A stretch of 64,000 bases of DNA, taken from Leisingera daeponensis DSM 23529. GTDB taxonomy: Bacteria > Pseudomonadota > Alphaproteobacteria > Rhodobacterales > Rhodobacteraceae. Under the pieces are notes generated by a model. The model was not told where the DNA came from, did no database searches, and saw nothing but the letters and a program-made list of their open reading frames with translations. The stretch is from assembly GCF_000473145.1 (NCBI RefSeq), contig NZ_KI421502.1:38218-102217 (forward strand). The letters run 5' to 3'. The position numbers were made by a program, and so were the translations under genes. Below, one piece after another: positions 46,962-55,608 of this stretch (position 1 is its first letter; each line of letters starts with the position of its first letter).

Positions 46962-47690
46962 TCAGGTGATAAACCCCGAAAACGGCACGCGCAGGGCGGC
47001 CCGGTGAACCATTTCCGAGAGCGTAATGATGTCGAACACCGGCCGGTTCAGCGCCGCTTGCAGCGCATGGGCATAGGGCGGCAGATCGGTGCATTCCAGC
47101 ACGATCGGGCCGATCTCAGGATTGCGGGCGATCAGGCCCTTGGCGGCGGCCAGCAGCTCTGCCTCCACCTTGGCCAGATCCATCGCGGTGCGCTCGTTGC
47201 GCAGGATCACGGTGGAGAACTCCTCCGCGTCGTCCAGCCCCTGCACCACGATGGGCGTATTTTCAGCGCCGACACCGTGCAAGTGCGCCTCCGTCAGGCT
47301 GCCGGCAGAGGCGGTGATCACCCCCACCGTGCGCCCGGTCATCTGATGCGCCAGCGGCACCTGGATCAGCGAGGAGACAAACACCGGCACATTCACCGCT
47401 GCGGCGATCTCCTTCTGGAAAATCGCCAGGAACCCGCAGGAGCCGGTGATCGCCCGCACGCCCTTGGCCTCCAGCCGCTTGGCGGCAGCGATCAGCCGGT
47501 CCCTCATCTCGCCCGTGGGGTTGGCCAGCAGTTTCGGCACGGTAATCCCGTCCAGCATCTCGTAAAGCGTGGTGAAGGGCAGGCTGGAGGGGTTCTTGAT
47601 ATGGCCGGGGGGCTTGGGAAAGTAGCTCTCCAGCGCCAGAACACCGATGGAGACGCCGCAGATGTTCTGCCCGCCGGGGTGGATGGTCAT
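46962..47690 (-). CDS. Asp/Glu/hydantoin racemase-superfamily protein
   Basis: A 242-residue protein with the two-cysteine active site of cofactor-independent racemases: one Cys in TGSCGFLAIF and one in LECTDLPPYA. The superfamily also includes arylmalonate decarboxylases and maleate isomerases. It overlaps the D-amino-acid dehydrogenase-like gene by 4 bp, which favours supply of one enantiomer of an amino acid or related acid to that enzyme. Repeat R3 begins next to its stop. Confidence 0.85.
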   Translation of the reverse strand: MTIHPGGQNICGVSIGVLALESYFPKPPGHIKNPSSLPFTTLYEMLDGITVPKLLANPTGEMRDRLIAAAKRLEAKGVRAITGSCGFLAIFQKEIAAAVNVPVFVSSLIQVPLAHQMTGRTVGVITASAGSLTEAHLHGVGAENTPIVVQGLDDAEEFSTVILRNERTAMDLAKVEAELLAAAKGLIARNPEIGPIVLECTDLPPYAHALQAALNRPVFDIITLSEMVHRAALRVPFSGFIT

Positions 47691-48952
47691 GACTTGATCC
47701 TTTCATAGCGCCGCGCGCGGAACGGCGAGAGGTCTTCGTTCACCGGCGTGCCGCTGACGATATCCGCCACCAGCCGCCCGGTTTTCGGGGCCATCATCAG
47801 GCCGTAATGGCTGTGGCCGAAGGCGGCGATCAGATCGGGGAAGCCTTCGACCTCGCCGATGCAGGGCAAGCTGTCGGGCAGGCTGGGACGCTGGCCGGAC
47901 CAGGTGTCCATATCCTCCGCCCGCAGGTCCGGAAGCAGCGCGCGGGCCAGCCTCACCAGCCCGTCCAGCCGTTTCCGGTTCAGGGGCTGATCGAGGCCCG
48001 CAAATTCGGCGGTGCCTGCCACCCGCAGCCCTTCCTCCATCGAGGAGGCCACGAATTTCATGTCCATATCCATGATCGAATTGTTGAGCGCGACGCCCGG
48101 ATTTTTGAATGAAACGTGGTAGCCGCGCTCGGACTCCATCGGGATCCTGATGCCCAAGGGTTTCAGCAGCTCGCCGGACCAGACGCCCATCGCCAGCACC
48201 AGCTTGGGCGTCCACTCCTGGCCCGTCTCGGTGGTATAGGTCCAGCCGCCGGTCCCGGACGGCTGGATCGCCCGCACGGTTTGCCGCAGGATTTCCCCGC
48301 CCATCGCTAGGAACTTCTCCGCCAGAATGGTGCCAATCCGGCCCGGAGAGGTTGCCCGGGCCTGGCCCTTGATCAGGATGGCGGCCTGAAACTCCGGCGT
48401 CAGCGCCGGTTCCAGATCGCGCAGCTCCGCCGCGCCGATCCGTTCCATCTCCGCGCCGCGGTCGCCGCGCATCCGGTAATCCACCGAATTCAGGTCCGCC
48501 GCGTCCGCATTGCGGAAGGCATGGACGTAATAGCTGTCTTGCACCAGATCCTCATGCCCGGTCCCCGCGAGGTGCTGGCGGTACAGATCGACGCAGTTGC
48601 GGTTCAGCGTGTCCATCGCGCCGGAAATCTGCTGAATCCGCCCTTCGCGCCCTTCCGACAGGAACCGCAAGCCCCAGGGTGCGACCTTGGGCAGGTAGGC
48701 AGGTTTCACCGTCACTGGCCCCAGCGGGTCCAGCAGCCAGCCCGGCACCTTCTTCCACAGGCCCGGCATGGATTGCGGCACCACCGACCAGGGCGAGATG
48801 ATGCCGGCATTGCCGTATGACGTCGCCTGGCCCGGTGCGTCCCGGTCGATGAGCCGGACCCGCAGGCCCCTTTCTGCCAGACTCAAGGCCGAGCAGATGC
48901 CGACGATCCCGGCGCCCAGAACCGTCACATCGGGGGAGACGGGGGCGCTCAT
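47687..48952 (-). CDS. D-amino acid dehydrogenase-like FAD oxidoreductase
   Basis: A 421-residue DAO-family flavoprotein of the DadA group: GAGIVGICSALSLAERG binds FAD (residues 12-28), SYGNAGIISPWSVVPQ follows, and FGHSHYGLMMAPKTG lies at the C-terminus. It would oxidise a D- or N-substituted amino acid and pass electrons to the respiratory chain. It overlaps both neighbours by 4 bp (TRAP permease and racemase), so uptake, racemisation and oxidation are one translational unit. Confidence 0.9.
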   Translation of the reverse strand: MSAPVSPDVTVLGAGIVGICSALSLAERGLRVRLIDRDAPGQATSYGNAGIISPWSVVPQSMPGLWKKVPGWLLDPLGPVTVKPAYLPKVAPWGLRFLSEGREGRIQQISGAMDTLNRNCVDLYRQHLAGTGHEDLVQDSYYVHAFRNADAADLNSVDYRMRGDRGAEMERIGAAELRDLEPALTPEFQAAILIKGQARATSPGRIGTILAEKFLAMGGEILRQTVRAIQPSGTGGWTYTTETGQEWTPKLVLAMGVWSGELLKPLGIRIPMESERGYHVSFKNPGVALNNSIMDMDMKFVASSMEEGLRVAGTAEFAGLDQPLNRKRLDGLVRLARALLPDLRAEDMDTWSGQRPSLPDSLPCIGEVEGFPDLIAAFGHSHYGLMMAPKTGRLVADIVSGTPVNEDLSPFRARRYERIKS

Positions 48953-51174
48953 TGCGCCGCCCCGGCTTGAAGCTTGCGCTGCTGGCCCAGCTGCTGCAGC
49001 AGCACCGGCGCCATCACCGCAAGCGCTGCGATGTCGGAGCCGCCGGAGGGCGCCACCAGCAGCAGTCCCCCGACCGCCATCAGCAGCCGCCAGATACCGC
49101 CGAGCGGCGCCAGGAAGTAGGCCGAAACAGCGGTGGCGATGGCAAAGACGCCCGCCGCGCAGGTCAGGGTGACCTGGGTGAAGCTCAGCAGCGTGAAATG
49201 CTCCGGCAGCACGATCAGCATGGTGGGCGCGTAGACAAACACCATCGGCACCATCAGCTTGCCCAGCCCCAGGGTAAAGGCGTTGAGCCCGGTGCGGAAC
49301 GGGTTGGAGCCCGCAATCCCCGCCGCCGCATAGGCCGAGGCGCAGACCGGCGGGGTGATCTCGGAAATCACACCGTAGTAGAGCACGAACATATGGGTGG
49401 CGAGCGGCGGCACGCCGAGCTGGCTGAGGGCAGGCGTCGCAACCGCGACCAGCATGATATAGAGCGCGGTGGTCGGCAGTCCGGCCCCCATCAGGATACA
49501 GGCCATGGCGATCAGCACCAGCGACAGGAACTGCTGGATCGACGGCTGGCTGAACGCCTCGATCGAGGTCCAGTCCAGGAAGGGCGCAATCGCTGCTGCC
49601 ATATCCGCCGCGCCGCCTGTGACCATGAAGCCGAGGCGGAAGCCGACGCCGGTGGTGTTGATCACACCGACCACGATGCCCACCGCGGCAGAGGCCGCCC
49701 CCACCGCCAGGGCGTATTGCACGCCGACATGGAAGCTGTCGAACAGGTCGCGGAAATTCTGCCGCTCGTTGCGGTGCAGGCAGCCGATGACGGTCAGCGC
49801 CGCCAGCATCCCGGCCATGACGGGCGTGTAGCCCTCGCCGGAATAGGGCGACGCCTTCCAGAAAATGAAGGCGAGCAGCGCCAGCGGCACCAGCAGCGTG
49901 GCCGGTTTGTCAAAGGCGCAGAAGCCGACGACGATGCACAGGCTGAGGCCGATGAAAGCCGCCATGTTGGGCGAATAGCCCGAGAACAGCACCAGCAGAA
50001 GCGCGATCAGCGGAATGATGGTGTACCAGCCGTCCTTCCAGACCTGCAGGAACTTGGGCAGCTGTTCCTTGGGATAGGCCGTGAGGCCCAGCTTCTTGGC
50101 GGTGAAATGCACGATCGAAATCACCCCGATATAGTGCATGAGCGCGGGCACAATCGCCGCGATCACGATGGTGGTGTAGGGCACTTCCAGATATTCAGCC
50201 ATCAGGAAGGAAGCCGCGCCCATGATCGGCGGGGTGATCTGCCCGCCTGCCGAGGCCGCGGCCTCAACCCCGCCTGCGAAATGGCCGGGGTAGCCCATTT
50301 TCTTCATGTTGGGGATGGTCAGGGAGCCGGTGGAGACCGTGTTGGCAATGGACGAGCCGGAGATGGTGCCGAAGAAGGCCGAGGACACCACCGACACCTT
50401 GGCCGGCCCGCCGGTATAGCGGCCAGCGAGCAGCATGGCGTTGTCGACAAAGAACTGCCCCAGCCCCATCCGCTGCGCCACCACGCCGAACAGCACGAAG
50501 TGGAACACCACGGTGGAAACCACCCACAGCGTCACGCCAAAGATGCCTTCGGACGGGAAATACATGTTGTTGACGAACTGCTGCCAGTTGACGCCGGGGT
50601 GCTTGAGGATCTGCGCGGGCATGTAGGGGCCGAACAGTGCATAGACCATGAACACGAGGATGATCAGCGGCAGCACAAAGCCGATGGTGCGGCGCGCGAT
50701 CTCCAGCACCGTCAGGATCAGCACCGAGCCGAAGAACACATCCAGGCTGGACGGGTTGCCCTGCCGCAGCGCCTGTTCGGCAATGTCGAAGCCGAACATG
50801 TCAAAGCCGCGCCAGCTGACCCAGAGAAACAGCGCCGCCGCAATGCTGAGGCCGGTCAGCGCCCAGTCATAGAGCGGCACATTGCCGGGGCGCAGCGGAT
50901 TGGGTCCGCGCCAGTCCAGGCTGCGCGCGGTCCGGATAATGGGAAAGCCCACGAAAATGAACAGGAACAGGCCCGCCAGGTGAATGCCCATATGCACATG
51001 GTCCACCGGCGTGCCGAACCCGGCCGTCCACAGGTGATACAGGGCAAAGGCGATGCTGGCCCAATAGATGAACCCCGTCAGCTTGGGTCCGTTGTCGCGC
51101 GTGTTCAGAGCGGAGTCGTACTGCTTCTCCAGCTCCTCAAGCGCCTTGGTGTCGAGATGGGTGTCCAGGGACAT
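48949..51174 (-). CDS. Fused TRAP transporter permease (TAXI type)
   Basis: A 741-residue membrane protein in which the small (4 TM) and large (12 TM) TRAP subunits are fused, as usual in TAXI systems. Signatures of the large subunit include SSAFFGTISGSSIANTVSTG and AASAGGQITPPIMGAASFLM. It imports organic acids or amino acids with a Na+ gradient, which the nqr pump encoded nearby could supply. Its binding protein is the TAXI gene 250 bp upstream, with R4 between. Confidence 0.93.
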   Translation of the reverse strand: MSLDTHLDTKALEELEKQYDSALNTRDNGPKLTGFIYWASIAFALYHLWTAGFGTPVDHVHMGIHLAGLFLFIFVGFPIIRTARSLDWRGPNPLRPGNVPLYDWALTGLSIAAALFLWVSWRGFDMFGFDIAEQALRQGNPSSLDVFFGSVLILTVLEIARRTIGFVLPLIILVFMVYALFGPYMPAQILKHPGVNWQQFVNNMYFPSEGIFGVTLWVVSTVVFHFVLFGVVAQRMGLGQFFVDNAMLLAGRYTGGPAKVSVVSSAFFGTISGSSIANTVSTGSLTIPNMKKMGYPGHFAGGVEAAASAGGQITPPIMGAASFLMAEYLEVPYTTIVIAAIVPALMHYIGVISIVHFTAKKLGLTAYPKEQLPKFLQVWKDGWYTIIPLIALLLVLFSGYSPNMAAFIGLSLCIVVGFCAFDKPATLLVPLALLAFIFWKASPYSGEGYTPVMAGMLAALTVIGCLHRNERQNFRDLFDSFHVGVQYALAVGAASAAVGIVVGVINTTGVGFRLGFMVTGGAADMAAAIAPFLDWTSIEAFSQPSIQQFLSLVLIAMACILMGAGLPTTALYIMLVAVATPALSQLGVPPLATHMFVLYYGVISEITPPVCASAYAAAGIAGSNPFRTGLNAFTLGLGKLMVPMVFVYAPTMLIVLPEHFTLLSFTQVTLTCAAGVFAIATAVSAYFLAPLGGIWRLLMAVGGLLLVAPSGGSDIAALAVMAPVLLQQLGQQRKLQAGAAQ

Positions 51175-51310
51175 CGGGGGTCTCCAGTTCCGGGCTTCAC
51201 CGGCAGGGTGCCGGGAAACGTAAAGCAGCAGCGAGGATCTCCTTGCAACAGGTGCTTAAGCTTTCCGGTAATTCTTTGAAACAGAGGGCCAGGTTGCTTT
51301 GTGACACTGA

Positions 51311-51392
51311 GGGCAGCGCCCGACCCTGGGTGGGCGTCAATCGCCCTCCCGCGGGGAGGGTGGGGCGCTGCCCGGCGGTGCCGCCGGGCGGT
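51311..51392. repeat. Nested palindromic repeat R4 (inverted orientation)
   Basis: GGGCAGCGCCC (51311-51321) pairs with GGGCGCTGCCC (51363-51373); GCCCTCCCGC/GGGGAGGGT lies inside; the small hairpin GCCCGGCGG/CCGCCGGGC is on the right, so the element is inverted relative to R1, R2, R3 and R5. It separates the TAXI binding-protein gene from its permease, a common place for mRNA-stabilising repeats. Confidence 0.75.
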
Positions 51393-51423
51393 TCTTTATG
51401 TATTGAGATGCCGTGGAAAAGCG

Positions 51424-52434
51424 TTACTTCAGCATTCCGGCTTCGCGATAGAAGCGTTCAGCCCCCGGATGCAGCGGCACGCCGATGCCCTCAACGCCGT
51501 CCAGCGCGGTTTCCAGCGTGATCGCCTTGCCCTTGGGGTGGCCGTTGTCCAAGAGCTTGCGGGCGGTGTCGGACCACATCGCCTTGGTGATCTGGTAAAT
51601 CAGCTCTTCATCCATGCTGGCATTGGTGACCAGCATCCCGGAGACGGCGACGGTGTTCACGTCGTAATCCACGCCCGGATAGGTACCCCCCGGAATGGTC
51701 GAGGGGATGTAGTAGGGCACCGTGGTATTGGCCATCTTGACCTCTTCCTCGGACCAGTTGTGCAGTTCCATCCCCTTGGTGTTGTCGAGCTGGATCATCG
51801 CCGCAACCGGCGTCCCCGCGGCATAGAAGTAGGCGTCCAGCTGGCCGTCTGCGATGCGTTCGGCGGACTGGGCGTTGTTCAGTTCGGCCTCGTCGATGTT
51901 ATCGCGGTTGACGCCGTGGTCGTTCAGGATCAGCTCCACCGCGATCTGGGTGCCGGAGCCGGCCTGCGCGATGCCCACGCGCTTGCCCTTAAGATCCGCG
52001 AGGCTTTCCAGCTTGTGGCCCTCGGGCAGCACCAGGTGCAGGTCTTCCGGGAACAGGTTGGCGATCACCCGCAGGTCGGGCTTGGCGTTGCCTTCGAACT
52101 TGCCCTTGCCGTGGTAGGCGAAATGCAGGGTCGCGGCGCCGGACAATCCTGCCTCCATCTGGCCTGCCTGAATGGCGTTCACGTTATGGGCAGAGGCGTT
52201 GGTCGACTGCGCCATTGCCACCAGGCCCGGCACGCCGCAGTTGCCGCCCTCGTCACAGGCGCGCGAGCCGGGCGGGTTGGAAATCGCGTTGGCGATGATG
52301 CCGCCGATCGGGAAATAAGTGCCGCCCGCGCCGCCGGTGCCGATGCGGAAAAACGTCATGTCCTGCGCCACCGCTGTTCCGGTCAGCATGGTGCAGGCCA
52401 GCGCGGCCCCGGTCAGTGTCTTGATAAATCCCAT
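51424..52434 (-). CDS. TAXI-family TRAP solute-binding protein
   Basis: A 336-residue periplasmic protein with signal peptide (MGFIKTLTGAALACTMLTGT, cleavage near AVAQ) and the TAXI signature RIGTGGAGGTYFPIGGIIAN. It captures the substrate for the fused permease. ATG 52434 defines the signal peptide; an upstream extension of the frame is out of place because it runs into the divergent LysR gene. First gene of the minus-strand catabolic block. Confidence 0.94.
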   Translation of the reverse strand: MGFIKTLTGAALACTMLTGTAVAQDMTFFRIGTGGAGGTYFPIGGIIANAISNPPGSRACDEGGNCGVPGLVAMAQSTNASAHNVNAIQAGQMEAGLSGAATLHFAYHGKGKFEGNAKPDLRVIANLFPEDLHLVLPEGHKLESLADLKGKRVGIAQAGSGTQIAVELILNDHGVNRDNIDEAELNNAQSAERIADGQLDAYFYAAGTPVAAMIQLDNTKGMELHNWSEEEVKMANTTVPYYIPSTIPGGTYPGVDYDVNTVAVSGMLVTNASMDEELIYQITKAMWSDTARKLLDNGHPKGKAITLETALDGVEGIGVPLHPGAERFYREAGMLK

Positions 52435-52497
52435 TGTCTCTTCCCTTGTTTTTGGCTGCCGCGTTGCCCGGCAGCTCTCTCCTCCGATTTTTGCATC

Positions 52498-52515
52498 ATG
52501 AGTAAGGAAACTCAT
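52498..52515. promoter_or_regulatory. Inverted repeat between TAXI gene and LysR gene
   Basis: ATGAGT-AAGGAA-ACTCAT, a 6-bp perfect inverted repeat with LysR-like spacing, 63 bp before the TAXI start and 72 bp before the divergent LysR start. It is flanked on the right by the AT-rich segment 52515-52548. Candidate binding site of the LysR protein. Confidence 0.5.
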
Positions 52516-52587
52516 AAGTACAAATTTAAAATTATACTGTATGTATAGATCGGATTTATGATGGGTTTGCGCTAAGGGGGCCGGAAC

Positions 52588-53511
52588 ATGAACTCTCATC
52601 AGCTTGCGGTCTTTCATGAGGTCATGAAGACCGGTTCGGTCAGCCAGGCGGCGCGCAACCTGCACCGCACCCAGCCCGCCATCAGCGCCGCCATCAAGAC
52701 GCTGGAGGAGGAGCTGGGGCTGCCCCTGTTCCTGCGCGAAGGCCGCCGCCTGGTGCCGGTGCCCGAAGCGCAGTATCTGATGGCGGAGGCGACCGAGATC
52801 CTGTCGCGGATGGAAACCGCGCAGCAGAACCTGGCCAACATGCGCGACCGGGTGCAGGGGTCTATCCGCATCGTGGCGATGCCGGGGCCGTCGACCTATC
52901 TGCTGCCGGAATTCATCAGCCGGTTCGTGGCCGGAAAGCCCGAGGTGCGGGTGACGCTGGCCACCCGGTCCTCGCCGCAGGTGCGCAGCCTGGTCGCCGC
53001 CAACAGCTTTGACATCGGGTTCTGCGACATGACCCGGTTCCGCGGCGACCGCAAACTCTATGCGGCGGAGGAACTGCCCAGCAATTGCCTGTGCGCAGTA
53101 CCGGCCGGCCATCCGCTCGCGCAGCAGGAAGTGATCACCGCGCCGGACCTCAGCGGCCAGCCTATGGGCGCGCTGCAGCCGGACCACACCACCTATCAGG
53201 CCACCTCGCAGGCGTTTCAGGCCGCGGGCGCCGAATTCAACCTGCGCTATGACGCGCAGTATTTCCTGCCTCTGTTCCACTTCATCGCGGCCGGGCAGGC
53301 CTGTGCCGTGGTCGATGTGCTCAGCGCCGAAAGCTACCGCCGCAGCCACGCGGGCGAGGCGCGGATCCGCTTCCTGCCGTTCGAGCCGAAGATCCCCTTT
53401 GGCTATTCGATCCTGACCCCCAGCGAGCGGCCGCTGTCGCAGCTCGCCGCCAGCTTTGCCTCGGCCTGGCGCGAATATGTGACGGAAATCCTGGCGGCCT
53501 CCGCAAGGTAG
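52588..53511 (+). CDS. LysR-type transcriptional regulator
   Basis: A 307-residue LysR protein (MNSHQLAVFHEVMKTGSVSQ, then AARNLHRTQPAISAAIKTLE) with a standard effector domain. It is divergent from the TAXI-TRAP block and precedes the ThDP enzyme gene by 200 bp in the same direction, so it might control either or both. The inverted repeat in the divergent gap favours the TRAP block. Confidence 0.9.
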   Translation: MNSHQLAVFHEVMKTGSVSQAARNLHRTQPAISAAIKTLEEELGLPLFLREGRRLVPVPEAQYLMAEATEILSRMETAQQNLANMRDRVQGSIRIVAMPGPSTYLLPEFISRFVAGKPEVRVTLATRSSPQVRSLVAANSFDIGFCDMTRFRGDRKLYAAEELPSNCLCAVPAGHPLAQQEVITAPDLSGQPMGALQPDHTTYQATSQAFQAAGAEFNLRYDAQYFLPLFHFIAAGQACAVVDVLSAESYRRSHAGEARIRFLPFEPKIPFGYSILTPSERPLSQLAASFASAWREYVTEILAASAR

Positions 53512-53637
53512 GCGGACGCTTAGGAGAATTCGGCCCCCCGTCCTGACCGCACGCGTCATGCCTGCGGGCGCTTAGCACATTGATCTTAGAAGCTGAATTT
53601 CCTGCAGAAGTTTAGCCTTCACTTCTATCTACAGAAT

Positions 53638-53645
53638 TGTATACA
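53638..53645. promoter_or_regulatory. GntR-like palindrome upstream of the ThDP enzyme gene
   Basis: TGTATACA is a perfect 8-bp palindrome within ATTGTATACAGTTATG, 67 bp before the ThDP enzyme ATG. This resembles sites of GntR-family repressors, but no GntR gene is in the window. Confidence 0.3.
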
Positions 53646-53711
53646 GTTATGAGTGCGAATCCTGGGCTGCGGCCCGGGGCAGGTTCTATGCAGGCTTTGG
53701 GAGGCCCCCCC

Positions 53712-55403
53712 ATGACAACCACTATGACTGGCGCCGAGGCGATGGTGCGCTCGCTTGAGGCGCATGGCGTCACCCATATCTTTGGCCTGTGCGGCGACAC
53801 CACGCTGCCATTCTACGATGCGATGAACCGGCTGGAGCATGGCATCACCCACGTTCTGACCCGCGACGAGCGCAGCGCGGCCTATATGGCCGACGGGTTT
53901 TCCCGCGTGACCGGGCGGGCCGGCGTTTGCGAGGGTCCGTCCGGCGGCGGCGCCACCTATATCCTGCCGGGGCTGATCGAGGCCAATGAAAGCTCCTATG
54001 CGGTGCTGGCGATCACCACGGACATTTCCGTCGGCTCCTACGGGAAATACCCGCTGACCGAGGTGAACCAGGAGGCTTTAATGGCGCCGCTGACCAAGTT
54101 CAACACGGTGATCAAGCGCGCCGACCACATCCCGCGCATGGTGCGCCAGGCGTTCCGGGCGATGACCACCGGCCGCTCCGGCGCCGCGCATCTGGGGCTG
54201 CCGTATGACATTCAGCACGACGACGTTCCGGCCGGTGATATCTGGGGCGATCCCAGGCACCAAAGCTACCCCGCCTACCGCGCCGCGCCGGAACCGGGCG
54301 CGGCAGAGGCCGCCGCCGAGGCCATCCTTTCCGCCAAATCGCCCCTGATCGTCTGCGGCGGCGGCGTGGTGATTTCGGATGCGATGGCGGAGCTGGACCG
54401 GCTCGCTTCCCGTCTCGACATCGCGGTGGGCACCTCGATTTCCGGCAAGGGGTCGCTGGCCGACACCCACCCGCAATCGCTGGGGGTTGTCGGCTCCAAC
54501 GGCGGCACCGATGAAACCTGGGAGATGATGGAGGCTGCCGATCTGGTGGTGTTCCTGGGCTGCCGGGCCGGGTCCACCACCACATCGCGCTGGGAGGCGC
54601 CAAAGCCCGGCTGCCGCATTGTGCATATCGACAGCGACCCGATGGTGATCGGTGCCAACTACCCCGCCGAAGTCGGGGTGGTCGCGGACCTGAGGCTGGC
54701 GCTGGCGGCAATGAACGCCTATCTCGACAGCCGCGCGGGCGATTTGCCAACCTTTGGCGGCGCCGCGAAAATCGCAGACCTCAAACAGCGCAAGTTCGCC
54801 AGGTTCGAGGCGCTGGCGGCCAGCCAGACCGAACAGGTCCTGCCGGAGCAGATCATCCGCGCGCTGAACCGCAACCTGCCCGATAATGCCATCGTGGTCT
54901 CGGACCCCGGCACCAGCTGCCCCTATTACAACGCCTACTCGCAGCAGAAGCACCCGGGCCGGCAGTACATCACCAACCGCGCCCATGGGGCGCTGGGGTA
55001 TGCCCTGTCCGCGTCGCTGGGTGCCTGGTTTGGGCGGCCTGACAGCAAGGTCGTGGGGCTGATGGGCGACGGGTCCTTCAACTTCACCTGCGGCGAGCTG
55101 GAAACCGTGGTGCGCTGCAACGCGCCGATTACGTATGTGGTGTTTTCCAACGCCAGCTTCGGCTGGATCAAGGCCAGCCAGCGCGATGATTGCGGCAAGC
55201 GCTACTATAATGTGGACTTCAACCGCACCAGCCACGCAGCGGTGGCCGAGGCCTTCGGGGTCAAGGCCTGGCGGGTGGAGAGGCCGGAGGATCTGGAGCA
55301 AGCCGTGCAGGAGGCCTTTGCCCATGACGGCCCAACCCTGATCGACGTGGCCTGCCAGGCGCTGGAAGAGGCCGCCGCGCCGGTGCGCCGCTGGATGGGC
55401 TGA
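53712..55403 (+). CDS. Thiamine diphosphate-dependent enzyme (acetolactate synthase-like)
   Basis: A 563-residue three-domain ThDP enzyme. Catalytic Glu53 is in RDERSAAYMADGFSR; GDGSFNFTCGELETVVRCN (from residue 452) is the Mg/diphosphate motif. ATG 53712 (MTTTMTGAEAMV) has GGGAGG eight bases upstream; the frame is open to 53637. It belongs to the decarboxylase/ligase superfamily of acetolactate synthase and sulfoacetaldehyde acetyltransferase, but signature residues for one reaction are not clear. Repeat R5 and a PLP enzyme follow. Confidence 0.85.
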   Translation: MTTTMTGAEAMVRSLEAHGVTHIFGLCGDTTLPFYDAMNRLEHGITHVLTRDERSAAYMADGFSRVTGRAGVCEGPSGGGATYILPGLIEANESSYAVLAITTDISVGSYGKYPLTEVNQEALMAPLTKFNTVIKRADHIPRMVRQAFRAMTTGRSGAAHLGLPYDIQHDDVPAGDIWGDPRHQSYPAYRAAPEPGAAEAAAEAILSAKSPLIVCGGGVVISDAMAELDRLASRLDIAVGTSISGKGSLADTHPQSLGVVGSNGGTDETWEMMEAADLVVFLGCRAGSTTTSRWEAPKPGCRIVHIDSDPMVIGANYPAEVGVVADLRLALAAMNAYLDSRAGDLPTFGGAAKIADLKQRKFARFEALAASQTEQVLPEQIIRALNRNLPDNAIVVSDPGTSCPYYNAYSQQKHPGRQYITNRAHGALGYALSASLGAWFGRPDSKVVGLMGDGSFNFTCGELETVVRCNAPITYVVFSNASFGWIKASQRDDCGKRYYNVDFNRTSHAAVAEAFGVKAWRVERPEDLEQAVQEAFAHDGPTLIDVACQALEEAAAPVRRWMG

Positions 55404-55424
55404 TCCTCTGCAAGACCCTGCCTG

Positions 55425-55505
55425 CCGCCCGGCGGCACCGCCGGGCAGCGCCCGTCCGCCCCCATGGGCGGGCGCTTCGCTTCCGCCCGCGGACGGACGC
55501 TGCCC
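55425..55505. repeat. Nested palindromic repeat R5
   Basis: GCCCGGCGG-CA-CCGCCGGGC, then AGCGCCCGTCCG pairing with CGGACGGACGCT around the same 37-bp inner block as R1 (55456-55492, identical). In the outer stem the base pair that is A-C in R1 is T-A here, which supports selection for pairing. It lies between the ThDP gene and the PLP enzyme gene. Confidence 0.8.
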
Positions 55506-55608
55506 TCTGCTTCAGGTTTCGCTTCCCCGTTCCGCTGCGCCCGATTTGCTTTTCCCTGCTGGCCGGTTATCAATCCTGAAACCCGCTATCAGGAAAGGCG
55601 CCCGCACC

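Noticed and set aside
48952..51279. Very long open frame on the plus strand opposite the TRAP permease (also 18406-21186 minus, 42859-45246 plus, 28680-30383 minus)
   Set aside because: These are codon-bias shadows of well-identified genes on the other strand; translations are His/Arg/Gln-rich and match no family.
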